From: Methylococcaceae bacterium
GTDB taxonomy: Bacteria > Pseudomonadota > Gammaproteobacteria > Methylococcales > Methylomonadaceae
Reading direction: 5' to 3'
DNA length: 32,994 nt
Assembly (NCBI GenBank): GCA_006844585.1
Contig: SPJM01000093.1
Location: forward strand, 1 to 32,994
In this document: piece by piece, positions 14,758 to 22,242 of the stretch
How the letters are laid out: each line of letters begins with the position of its first letter
Position numbering within the stretch: position 1 is the first letter of the stretch
Notes under the pieces: model-generated
What the model saw: the letters and a program-made list of their open reading frames with translations, nothing else
Told to the model about the DNA's origin: nothing
The model's database searches: none
Made by a program: the position numbers and the translations under genes

Positions 14758-17391
14758 ATGCGAAACTGGAAACTGGCGCCTGCATTGATTGGCGGATCAA
14801 TCATCATTGCGATCGTCTCATATGTTGCGTTCTATTTTGTTTTTCTCGATCTGTTCGTTGACCTATGGTGGTTCCGTTCACTGGAATTTGAAGCCTATTT
14901 CTGGTTAAGACTGATTTATAAATTTTTATTCACGCTGGCGGTTACCGCCTTCTTCTTCCTGATTTTCTGGTTCCATTTTTGGATTGCTTCCAGTTATCTA
15001 GGCTTGAACCCGCCCGACTCCATTTTGCTGGATGCCGATAAAAGGCGGCGTTTTCAACGATTTTCCGAGGTTTTCATGGATGGCTCCATGAAAATTTACC
15101 TACCGTTATCATTAATACTGGCTGCAATTATCGCCTTACCTTTTTATCAGCAGTGGGAAGACGCTTTATTGTTCTTTTTCGGCCGCAATTCCGGCACGGT
15201 GGACCCTGTTTATGGGCGCGATGTCAGCTTTTATATGCTTTCCTATCCCATTTACATGCTGATTCAGCAAGAGCTGCTATACACCTCCATTGTGTTATTT
15301 TTGCTGGTCGGTTGTTTATATTGGGTGGAGCATATTTTCGTCCCCCATCAAAACCTTGAATACCCCTTAGGCGCAAAAGTGCATTTAACCGTGCTGCTGG
15401 GCTTTATTGTGTTATTTTTGATCTGGGGGTTTTTACTGGATCGTTACGCTTTACTGTATACCAATAGCCATGAACCGGTTTTCTTCGGTCCCGGTTTCGT
15501 TGATATCCGTTATCAATTACCGTTGATCTGGCTGGCCATCGGGACGATTCTGGCCGTTTTTATCACTGCCGTGGTGTTTATTTTTTCCGAAAAACACCGG
15601 GTTAAATATCCCTTAATCATTTCTTTCGCTTGTTTTTTAATTGTGAACGGTTTTTCAAGAATTCAGTGGATACCGAATTTATTGAATACTTTTATCGTTA
15701 AACCTAATCCGGTTAAGGCGGAAGGCTCGTTCATGCAATACAATATCGACGCCACCTTAAACGCTTTTGATCTGGATAATATCAATACCATAGACTTTAC
15801 GATAAAACTGGATGCCAGAGCCGATATTGAAAAATGGTCCACCCAACAACATGTGGAGAGCATCCCGGTTTGGGACCGAGAGTATCTCACCGATGGTTAT
15901 ATGCAATTACAAGGCATACGACCTTATTATCGTTTTCCCGCCGTTGATGAAGACCGCTATTTTTTAAACGGTCACTATCAACAAGTCAATCTGGCTGCTC
16001 GGGAAATGAATATCAAAAAACTGCCGCCTGAAGCGCAAAATTGGGAAAACCGGCATTTACGTTATACCCACGGTTTCGGCGCTGTCGTCACCCCGGCCGC
16101 GCAAGACGCCGACAAGCCCATTATGTGGTATTTACGCGACCTGAACATGACCTCCGATGTCGGTTTCAAAATCAAAAACCCGGATATTTTTTACGGTCAG
16201 GAACGTTATAACTATGCAATTGTGCCTAATGATCTGGAAGTGGCCGATTTATCCGGCTCTGCAGGCATAGGCGACAGCCATTACACAGGAACCGGCGGAG
16301 TACCGATTCCTTCCATGTTTAGAAAGTTATTATTCGCCTTTTATTTCCAGGATGAAAAGATTTTCTTTTCAACCAATATCAATAAAAAAAGTCGTTTATT
16401 AATACGCCGAAATATTGAAGATCGGATTAATACCTTAACGCCGTTTTTACAATTGGATAACGATCCGTATTTGGTAATTACTGAAGACCGTTTATATTGG
16501 ATTCAAGATGCTTACACCACATCCAATAGCTATCCGGTTTCCAAACCCGCCACCACCAAATTTTCCAACGGCTCCCGTAGCTTTAACTATATCCGTAATG
16601 CGGTGAAAATAGTAATTGACGCTTACGACGGCTCTGTGACTTACTATAAAACTGAAGATGATGATCCGATTATCAATGCTTATGACAGAGCTTACCCCGG
16701 CGTATTTAAAGAATTAAACGAAATGCCGACTGTGTTGCGACAGCATTTGCGTTATCCGCGCGATTTGTTTTATCTACAGATGAAATTATTCGCCAAGTAT
16801 CATCAAACCACGCCGGCTTTGTTTTATGAACAAGCTGAAACCTGGGAGTTTTCTCAAGTCAATGACAAAGAAGTGCGGCCTTATTTCATCACCATGGATT
16901 TCGGTCGTTGTAATAACAAGGAAGAATTCGCCATGATTGCGCCGATGACGCCTATCCATCGCGATAATCTCAGTATGATCGGCGTCGCCAGCATTATGGA
17001 TACGGAAAAATGCGATAATACTTATTCGCCCAGCGTTACCGTTTATAAATTCAGGAAAGATATTCAAGTCAACGGCCCGGCTCAGGTGGAAGCACTGATT
17101 GATCAGGATCCGGAAATTTCCGAGCAGTTCACCTTATGGGATCAACACGGCTCCAGCGTGGAAAAAGGTCGTATGATTATCTTGCCGATGGATAATTCAG
17201 TGCTTTATGTGCAACCGATTTATATGCTTTCCACCAAAACCCGGATTCCGGAATTAACCCGGGTGATTGTTTCGATAGGCAACCAAGTGGTAATGGATAA
17301 AACTTTATGGTCGGCCTTTCAAAAATTGAAAACGATGTTTGTTAAGGAAGTAGAAGAGTCATCAGGATCAGGAACCACAGTCGGTAATTAA
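14758..17391 (+). CDS. UPF0182 family large membrane protein
   Basis: 877 residues of the UPF0182 (COG1615) family, function unknown. The N-terminal third has about seven transmembrane helices (near residues 10-30, 50-75, 115-130, 175-195, 210-230, 255-280, 288-305). It is followed by a large soluble domain, probably outside the cytoplasm, with family phrases such as NIDATLNAFDL, WDREYLTDGYMQLQGIRPYY, LRYTHGFGAVVTPA, YGQERYNYAIVPN and LRYPRDLFYLQMKL. AAGAGGAA lies 4 nt before the ATG. The gene stands alone, with 186 nt of non-coding DNA upstream and a hairpin repeat downstream. Confidence 0.9.
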   Translation: MRNWKLAPALIGGSIIIAIVSYVAFYFVFLDLFVDLWWFRSLEFEAYFWLRLIYKFLFTLAVTAFFFLIFWFHFWIASSYLGLNPPDSILLDADKRRRFQRFSEVFMDGSMKIYLPLSLILAAIIALPFYQQWEDALLFFFGRNSGTVDPVYGRDVSFYMLSYPIYMLIQQELLYTSIVLFLLVGCLYWVEHIFVPHQNLEYPLGAKVHLTVLLGFIVLFLIWGFLLDRYALLYTNSHEPVFFGPGFVDIRYQLPLIWLAIGTILAVFITAVVFIFSEKHRVKYPLIISFACFLIVNGFSRIQWIPNLLNTFIVKPNPVKAEGSFMQYNIDATLNAFDLDNINTIDFTIKLDARADIEKWSTQQHVESIPVWDREYLTDGYMQLQGIRPYYRFPAVDEDRYFLNGHYQQVNLAAREMNIKKLPPEAQNWENRHLRYTHGFGAVVTPAAQDADKPIMWYLRDLNMTSDVGFKIKNPDIFYGQERYNYAIVPNDLEVADLSGSAGIGDSHYTGTGGVPIPSMFRKLLFAFYFQDEKIFFSTNINKKSRLLIRRNIEDRINTLTPFLQLDNDPYLVITEDRLYWIQDAYTTSNSYPVSKPATTKFSNGSRSFNYIRNAVKIVIDAYDGSVTYYKTEDDDPIINAYDRAYPGVFKELNEMPTVLRQHLRYPRDLFYLQMKLFAKYHQTTPALFYEQAETWEFSQVNDKEVRPYFITMDFGRCNNKEEFAMIAPMTPIHRDNLSMIGVASIMDTEKCDNTYSPSVTVYKFRKDIQVNGPAQVEALIDQDPEISEQFTLWDQHGSSVEKGRMIILPMDNSVLYVQPIYMLSTKTRIPELTRVIVSIGNQVVMDKTLWSAFQKLKTMFVKEVEESSGSGTTVGN

Positions 17392-17420
17392 TTTGTAACT
17401 GCTCGCCCCTTTTTAAACTC

Positions 17421-17521
17421 GGGTGTAAGGGTATTAATTGATCAGGTTTGTGCAGCAGGGATGTTGCACAGAGCTACATGGATGTATTCACGGGACTTGA
17501 TTGATTAATCACCTTATGCCC
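17421..17521. repeat. Nested-hairpin intergenic repeat between convergent genes
   Basis: The outer arms 17421-17447 and 17495-17521 match in 20 of 27 positions, and most mismatches are of the kind that leave G-U pairs in RNA. Inside are TGTGCAGCA/TGTTGCACA (17449-17470) and TACAT-GG-ATGTA (17475-17486). It lies between the UPF0182 gene and the minus-strand gene at 17533, so it could terminate both. TACATGGATGTA is shared with the element at 5925-6123. Confidence 0.6.
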
Positions 17522-17532
17522 AAACCGTTACA

Positions 17533-17913
17533 TTAATTTTGATTCTGTTGCCTCAATTGTTTAATTTGCGGCATTAGTTTCAACCAATATTCATTGATTT
17601 CATCACCATAACAACGATTTTTCCAGCGCTGAATCAAAGCGGAAAATATCCCTCTTTTAAATTGGCGATTTTTACGAATGCTGGCAATAAGCCATTCCTC
17701 ATCAAAGCCTTCCCAAACTCCGGCTACCGTCATTAAATTATCGGCGCAAACTGGAGCAACTTCACTTTTTAATATTGCTTCGAGTTCGTTCAACGAAAAT
17801 GGCGATTTTGCACATTGTTCAACAATATGCGCATAATAAATGGTCACATCTGTATCCAGAAAAAGATTGGATAAGACGATCCATACTTTTTCTCGATCAC
17901 CTCTGTATTCCAT
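17533..17913 (-). CDS. DUF7079-like hypothetical protein
   Basis: 126 residues, soluble and without a signal peptide. Phrases such as KVWIVLSNLFLDTDVTIYY, LNELEAILKSEVAPVCADNL and VWEGFDEEWLIASI resemble a family of small bacterial proteins of unknown function (DUF7079, recognised from memory). It is rich in predicted helices. It sits 9 nt downstream of a Uma2 nuclease gene on the same strand and is probably co-transcribed with it; whether the two act together is not known. Confidence 0.7.
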   Translation of the reverse strand: MEYRGDREKVWIVLSNLFLDTDVTIYYAHIVEQCAKSPFSLNELEAILKSEVAPVCADNLMTVAGVWEGFDEEWLIASIRKNRQFKRGIFSALIQRWKNRCYGDEINEYWLKLMPQIKQLRQQNQN

Positions 17914-17922
17914 CTGTCTTAT

Positions 17923-18492
17923 TCAAAATATCTGCTGTAAATTTATTTTTATTTTGGATAAAAGCAATGGGGATATTGTTTCAGGCGAACGTAAGGTAAT
18001 TTCCAAGGAATATTGGTTTTCGACTGGTTTTTGAAACATTGTGATAGATTGCTGTTGAAGGTCAATGAGCCATAATTCCGGAATTTTGAATTGGGCATAA
18101 AGCGGCGCTTTAATTTGGAGATCATAGCGCAATGATGAATCAGCAACCTCTATCGCCAACAAAATATCCTGTGCTTGCGGAAGAGCATCTTCATAATCAT
18201 TTGATTTCGGCTTTAACAAAACCAAATCGGGCACCGGTTCTGAATAATCGCCTAACACCACCGGGTTTTGTACCGAAACTATGGCATCTTTGTCTGTCGC
18301 ATTGACAAGTAAACGCATTAAACGATTAACAACGGCAGCGTGACGTGATCCAATCGGCGCCATATCAACTATTTCTCCTTCCACCAGCTCTACTCTTACG
18401 CTTTCATCCAAAATTCCGGTTTCCGCCATTTTTTGATAATCGGAAACCGAAATATTATGCGGTTGATATAAGGTTTGAGTACTGTTTAGCAT
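17923..18492 (-). CDS. Uma2 family endonuclease (DUF820), second copy
   Basis: 189 residues of the Uma2 family: ISVSDYQKMAETGIL, VRVELVEGEIVDMAPIGSRH, then PVPDLVLLKPK (the fold's Asp) and DILLAIEVADSSLRYD (Glu with a following helix), KAPLYAQFKIPELWLID. The residues expected for a PD-(D/E)XK active site are present. The sequence is far from the copy at 5197-5808, so this is separate acquisition or old paralogy rather than recent duplication. Downstream lies the DUF7079-like gene; upstream (23 nt) is rsd. Confidence 0.88.
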   Translation of the reverse strand: MLNSTQTLYQPHNISVSDYQKMAETGILDESVRVELVEGEIVDMAPIGSRHAAVVNRLMRLLVNATDKDAIVSVQNPVVLGDYSEPVPDLVLLKPKSNDYEDALPQAQDILLAIEVADSSLRYDLQIKAPLYAQFKIPELWLIDLQQQSITMFQKPVENQYSLEITLRSPETISPLLLSKIKINLQQIF

Positions 18493-18515
18493 AGAGAAAA
18501 TATTTCTTGCGCTGT

Positions 18516-18968
18516 TTATCTAAGTAACAAAGAACAGAGTTGATCCTCAATTTCCATGCGCTTAGCCAAATTCTCACCTAACTTGGATAAATCAGCTTCC
18601 AGGTTATTAATAGAAAATCCGTGAGTGCTGTCATCATAACTATCATTAAAAGAAACCACGATGTCCGTCGTGTTGGAAAAATCATCATACATATCTTGCG
18701 CTTTGCCTAATATATTATCCCTACGCTCTTTACCGGCCAAGATACGTTCATAGATGCCGAAATGTCCTAATGAAACATAATCCACCATAATTTCGGCAAA
18801 TTTCTTCAGTCTGGGTTTAATTTCAGCATTGCCGTCAAAAGGCTTTAAATCGGCAATTTCAAAAAATAACGACCAAACTTCTTGTCGCTCTTCTTTCAGC
18901 TCATTCACTAATTGTTGAGCTTGTACGCGTCTTTCAGGGGTATAAGTTGAAGTTGTCGAACCCGACAT
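18516..18968 (-). CDS. rsd: Rsd/AlgQ family anti-sigma-70 regulator
   Basis: Rsd/AlgQ proteins bind region 4 of sigma-70 and help alternative sigma factors in stationary phase. The frame is open to 19007, but ATG 18968 (MSGSTTSTYTPERR) has GGAGAA at ideal spacing, so the product has 150 residues, near the E. coli length (158). Family signatures include EVWSLFFEIADLKPF, LKKFAEIMVDYVSLGHFGIYERIL and the helical C-terminus GENLAKRMEIEDQLCSLLL. It is transcribed divergently from the glycosyltransferase, with a 164-nt AT-rich region between. Confidence 0.88.
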   Translation of the reverse strand: MSGSTTSTYTPERRVQAQQLVNELKEERQEVWSLFFEIADLKPFDGNAEIKPRLKKFAEIMVDYVSLGHFGIYERILAGKERRDNILGKAQDMYDDFSNTTDIVVSFNDSYDDSTHGFSINNLEADLSKLGENLAKRMEIEDQLCSLLLR

Positions 18969-19090
18969 ACAGTTCTCCATCATATTAAAGCAAAAGGTTG
19001 CCGCCATAGGCGTTTATCCAAGCGGCTAAACGGTTTTTTAATTTATGTTAATTATTAGAAAAATTCAACAATTATTTAAAAGTTAAGTAT

Positions 19091-19100
19091 TATACTTCGC
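19091..19100 (+). repeat. Dispersed intergenic motif TATACTTCGC, copy 1
   Basis: It lies 33 nt before the glycosyltransferase start, in the rsd/GT divergent region. The TATACT part could serve as a -10 element, but the exact 10-mer recurs in other intergenic spots in both orientations. Confidence 0.55.
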
Positions 19101-19132
19101 ACAATCACAGTTGCGGTTTTATCCATTAATTT

Positions 19133-19963
19133 ATGTCCGGCATCACTGTCATCATTCCCAGTCATAATCGTTGTGCGTTATTAATGCGCGCTTTAGAATC
19201 GATAATGAAACAAACTTATCCGCCTGATCAAATGATTGTGATTGATGACGGATCCACTGATGATACCGTTGATCAAGTGAATAAGCATTTTCCTGATGTC
19301 GAACTGATAAAGCAGAGCAATCACGGCGTCAGCCACGCCCGAAACCAAGGCATCCGGCGCGCAAGCGGCGAATGGCTGGCGTTTTTGGATTCCGATGATG
19401 AGTGGTTGCCTGATAAATTGCAGATTCAAATGACGGCGCTTGAACAACAACCGGAATTTAAGGTTTGTCATACCGAAGAGATTTGGGTGCGTAACGGCGT
19501 TCGAGTCAATCCTATGAAAAAGCATAAAAAAACCGGCGGCTGGATTTTTCAACAGTGCTTGCCGTTATGCGCCATGTCGCCTTCTTCGGTACTGATTCAT
19601 CGCAGTGTGTTTGCCGAACTGGGCAATTTCGATGAGGATCTTCCGGCTTGCGAAGACTACGATTTATGGTTAAGAATCACCGCTCGTTTTCCGGTTATCT
19701 TTATCGAAACGCCGCAAATCGTAAAATACGGCGGCCATGAGGATCAGCTTTCACAAAAATACTGGGGCATGGATAGGTTTCGTATTGAAGCTTTATTAAA
19801 AATTTTGCGGCAAAATATACTAAAGGAAGCGGATAAACGGGCGGCGACGGAAATGTTGCTGAAAAAATGTCGTATTTTCAAACAAGGCGCATTAAAGCGC
19901 GATAAAACCGAACAAGCTGACTACTACCAAAATATTATTGACCGTTATAGCTGCAATGTCTAA
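19133..19963 (+). CDS. Glycosyltransferase family 2
   Basis: 276 residues of the GT-A fold that transfer a sugar from a nucleotide donor, acceptor unknown. It begins SGITVIIPSHNRCALLMRAL and continues with IVIDDGSTDDT (residues 35-46), HARNQGIRRASGEWLAFLDS and the metal-binding DSDDEWLPDKL (about 84-94), then the acceptor-side SVLIHRSVFAELGNFDEDL and CEDYDLWLRI (catalytic-type Asp). No signal peptide or membrane helix. It overlaps the nucleosidase-like gene by 8 nt, so the two are coupled. No other polysaccharide genes are nearby. Confidence 0.9.
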   Translation: MSGITVIIPSHNRCALLMRALESIMKQTYPPDQMIVIDDGSTDDTVDQVNKHFPDVELIKQSNHGVSHARNQGIRRASGEWLAFLDSDDEWLPDKLQIQMTALEQQPEFKVCHTEEIWVRNGVRVNPMKKHKKTGGWIFQQCLPLCAMSPSSVLIHRSVFAELGNFDEDLPACEDYDLWLRITARFPVIFIETPQIVKYGGHEDQLSQKYWGMDRFRIEALLKILRQNILKEADKRAATEMLLKKCRIFKQGALKRDKTEQADYYQNIIDRYSCNV

Positions 19964-20780
19964 TAAGCAACCCTATCTATTCATTTTCTGTGCTTTGCAT
20001 TGCGAAGCCAAACCGTTGATTCAATATTATCAATTAAAGAAAATCAATCGCCATAAAGCTTTTGAAGTCTACCAAAATAATGAAATGATCTTAGCCATCA
20101 GCGGCGTCGGTAAAGTTTCTATGGCCGCTGCTGTTGCTTATCTTATGGCTATAAACCCGGAAGTCGATTCGCCGATTTTAATCAACATCGGTATAGCCGG
20201 TCATCAATACAAGGCTATCGGCGAACTTTATCTTGCAGAGCGAATTTTTTGCGAGGATGAGCCAAATCGTCAATTTTATCCCCAAATTATCGGCAATATT
20301 GCTCTCCAAAGCGATAGCGTTAAAACCGTCAATGCGCCTAATCCCCATTATCCCAGCGAAGAACTTTATGATATGGAAGCTGGCGCATTCTTTCCGATTG
20401 CCTGTAAATTCAGTAGCGCGGAATTAATTCATAGTCTAAAAATCATTTCCGACAATCAACAGCAAGGCGTCAAGGAAATTAACGGCAAAAAAGTGAGTCG
20501 GTGGATTGCTGCTAAAATAGACATGATCGCAATATTTATTGAGGAATTACGAGGTCTGCGTGAACAGATTCCTCAAAATGATCAACAACTATACTTAGAA
20601 ATCATTCAGCTGTTTCACTTTACCGTCAGCAACCGGGTTAAACTTAAAAGCCTGTTACAACAGTGGCAAGTCATTAGCAACCAACAACCTTTGAACTATC
20701 ATGCCGCCGATTTCAATCATGCTGCTGAGTTATTAGCCTGGCTGGAGCGCAAAATAAAATCGCAAACTATTCATTTATAG
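19956..20780 (+). CDS. MTA/SAH nucleosidase-like protein (nucleoside phosphorylase superfamily)
   Basis: 274 residues from ATG 19956, which overlaps the glycosyltransferase stop; the frame extends to a TTG at 19938. The N-terminal ~185 residues follow the PNP/UDP/MTAN fold: FIFCALHCEAKPLI, LAISGVGKVSMAAAVAYL, ILINIGIAGH and ELYDMEAGAFF, where the Glu matches the purine-side M-E motif. It is shorter and more divergent than true MTAN in places. About 85 C-terminal residues form a helical extension absent from E. coli MTAN (232 residues). It may be a specialised nucleosidase; in some bacteria relatives sit beside spore photoproduct lyase, which is not here. Confidence 0.75.
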   Translation: MSNKQPYLFIFCALHCEAKPLIQYYQLKKINRHKAFEVYQNNEMILAISGVGKVSMAAAVAYLMAINPEVDSPILINIGIAGHQYKAIGELYLAERIFCEDEPNRQFYPQIIGNIALQSDSVKTVNAPNPHYPSEELYDMEAGAFFPIACKFSSAELIHSLKIISDNQQQGVKEINGKKVSRWIAAKIDMIAIFIEELRGLREQIPQNDQQLYLEIIQLFHFTVSNRVKLKSLLQQWQVISNQQPLNYHAADFNHAAELLAWLERKIKSQTIHL

Positions 20781-20788
20781 ATCTGATT

Positions 20789-20805
20789 TATACTTCGCGC
20801 GGTTA
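20789..20805 (-). repeat. Dispersed intergenic motif, copy 2 (17-nt version)
   Basis: TATACTTCGCGCGGTTA on the plus strand is the exact complement of 25494-25510. It lies 9 nt after the nucleosidase-like stop, in the gap before sirB2. Confidence 0.65.
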
Positions 20806-20838
20806 CTGTTAAGCTACATAATTTATTCCAAATGATGA

Positions 20839-21195
20839 TTAAATAAATCCCTGCTTAGTGATTCCGATAGAGAAAATATAGATAAAACACAAGATGGCGC
20901 CGGCAAAAGCAGCCCAACGCTTACCGCCTCGGTTACGCATCGCCATCACGCCCAATCCTACATAACATAGCAACACAATGAATTTACTGACAATCCATCC
21001 ATATTCTGCGGATAACCAACCACCATGAAAAACCAGCATAAAACCGCTAAGCAATAATAAAGTGTCAATTACATGCGGAGCAATTTTAAACAATTTTGTT
21101 TGTAATAAACTCGAATTGAATTGGGAAAGCGCTATACGGCCGACAAAACTGATAAGCGATGAAAAAATAAAAATAATATGTATAGTCTTTAGCAT
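20839..21195 (-). CDS. SirB2 family membrane protein
   Basis: 118 residues with four transmembrane helices (about 5-20, 43-58, 68-84, 94-112). The pattern LKTIHIIFIFSSLISFVGR, KIAPHVIDTLLLLSGFML and WIVSKFIVLLCYVGLGVMA is typical of SirB2 (COG3094), an inner-membrane protein of unclear function first seen as a regulator of invasion genes in Salmonella. AGAGGAAACC precedes the ATG. It is the last of four closely packed minus-strand genes that begin with lexA, so it may be SOS-induced here; no direct evidence. Confidence 0.88.
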   Translation of the reverse strand: MLKTIHIIFIFSSLISFVGRIALSQFNSSLLQTKLFKIAPHVIDTLLLLSGFMLVFHGGWLSAEYGWIVSKFIVLLCYVGLGVMAMRNRGGKRWAAFAGAILCFIYIFSIGITKQGFI

Positions 21196-21216
21196 GGTTT
21201 CCTCTGGAATACAGCT

Positions 21217-21330
21217 TTAAATGGCAAATAATGATCCACCATTATATCTTTTCGTTAATGTCTGGCAAACAGGGTTAAACGGTTGCTCACATATTCTTAT
21301 CGGCAGCAGCAAGCACTGTATGCTTTTCAT
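21217..21330 (-). CDS. Micro-ORF (37 aa) in the lexA operon
   Basis: ATG 21330 overlaps the stop of the preceding 51-codon ORF by four bases (ATGA); the frame ends at TAA 21217-21219, 21 nt before sirB2. The product begins MKSIQCLLLPIRICEQPFN, has three cysteines and no recognised domain. The support is position and overlap only: it fills the otherwise empty gap in a tightly packed operon. Confidence 0.45.
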   Translation of the reverse strand: MKSIQCLLLPIRICEQPFNPVCQTLTKRYNGGSLFAI

Positions 21331-21482
21331 TGCCAGCTTAGCCCCAAGGCCATAAATAAACTGACTAAGGAAAACGTAACTGCATTTTGAAAAATTTCAT
21401 CCCAATCCATCTGTAACGATTCATTCATTATCTCTCTCACCCGGTTCGTTTGTTGATCTTTCATGTGAATTCGGTTTTTCAT
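21327..21482 (-). CDS. Small protein (51 aa) directly downstream of lexA
   Basis: It begins 9 nt after the lexA stop, with AGGGG five bases before ATG 21482, an excellent ribosome site. The product starts MKNRIHMKDQQTNRVREIMN, a charged N-terminal half, and continues with WDEIFQNAVTFSLVSLFMAL, a hydrophobic C-terminal helix that could enter the membrane. No family was recognised. By position it should be controlled by LexA. In other bacteria lexA is often followed by small SOS genes such as the division inhibitor sulA; a similar role would be a guess. Confidence 0.7.
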   Translation of the reverse strand: MKNRIHMKDQQTNRVREIMNESLQMDWDEIFQNAVTFSLVSLFMALGLSWQ

Positions 21483-21491
21483 ATTATCCCC

Positions 21492-22115
21492 TCATTTATA
21501 ACTTCGCATTTGGCCGACTAACACGCCTTGAATTTCAACCTGACTCGGCTGATAATGCATAGCCGGCATTGATTCATTCGCTGGAATTAACACAGTCTCA
21601 TTCGGAGCTTGTTGAATCGTTTTCAAGGTCGCTTCCACTTTATCAATTAAAGCGACGACGATTTCTCCGTTTCGGGCATAAGCTCTTTTTTCAATGACTA
21701 CCCAGTCGCCATCAAATATGCCGACTTCTATCATTGAATCGCCTCTCACTTGCAAGATGAAGCAAGGCATTTCCGTCTTCAGTTGTTCAGGAACGGTCAT
21801 GTAACGAATATTTTCAATTGCTTCTATCGGCTGTCCGGCGGCTATCGTTCCGACTAAAGGCAATTCATCCGCCGTTTCCAGTATTTGTTCGCTGACCTCA
21901 GTCAGCCGAATACCGCGTTGTTTGCGATTAGGCGCTTCCACCAACCCTGCTTCGATTAAACCTTGAATATGCTTATGCAAAGAACCTCTGGACTTTAAGC
22001 CCATCGCGCTACAAATTTCACTTAGCGTGGGTGGATGTTCAAAATGATTTTGGTTTTCCAACAAGAAGTTATACACTTCTTGTTGTTTACGTGTGATTGC
22101 TGCTTTTGTTTTCAT
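21492..22115 (-). CDS. lexA: SOS repressor LexA
   Basis: The 207-residue repressor of the DNA-damage response cleaves itself when RecA is activated. The N-terminal winged helix-turn-helix runs from about 5 to 72 (RKQQEVYNFLLENQNHF, PPTLSEICSAMGLKSRGSL). The scissile Ala93-Gly94 is in GTIAAGQ, Ser127 in RGDSMIE, and Lys165 in ATLKTIQQ. AAGGAG is well placed before ATG 22115. The recognition helix (SRGSLHKHIQGL) differs from E. coli LexA (which has SPNAAEEHLKAL), so the operator is likely not the CTG-N10-CAG box. It heads a likely operon with the two micro-ORFs and sirB2, divergent from an M20 gene. Confidence 0.96.
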   Translation of the reverse strand: MKTKAAITRKQQEVYNFLLENQNHFEHPPTLSEICSAMGLKSRGSLHKHIQGLIEAGLVEAPNRKQRGIRLTEVSEQILETADELPLVGTIAAGQPIEAIENIRYMTVPEQLKTEMPCFILQVRGDSMIEVGIFDGDWVVIEKRAYARNGEIVVALIDKVEATLKTIQQAPNETVLIPANESMPAMHYQPSQVEIQGVLVGQMRSYK

Positions 22116-22118
22116 AAT

Positions 22119-22168
22119 GTTCTCCTTTTGTTCTGTGTCAATATAAAAAAAGAACGAATAGAAAACAA
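22119..22168 (-). promoter_or_regulatory. Candidate lexA promoter with repeated GAAC/GTTC half-sites
   Basis: On the minus strand, TTGTTT (22163-22168) and TATATT (22140-22145) are 17 nt apart, a fair sigma-70 promoter. GAAC occurs as a direct pair with a 7-nt gap (22119-22122 and 22130-22133), and GTTC inside the spacer (22152-22155). No E. coli-type SOS box is present. The GAAC pair overlaps the ribosome site, so it may be coincidence. Confidence 0.4.
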
Positions 22169-22242
22169 GTTTTTTAGCAAAAAAAAATAATTATATTTAA
22201 CTTTATTTCATAAACAACTGATATATAAATATTTTACTCATA

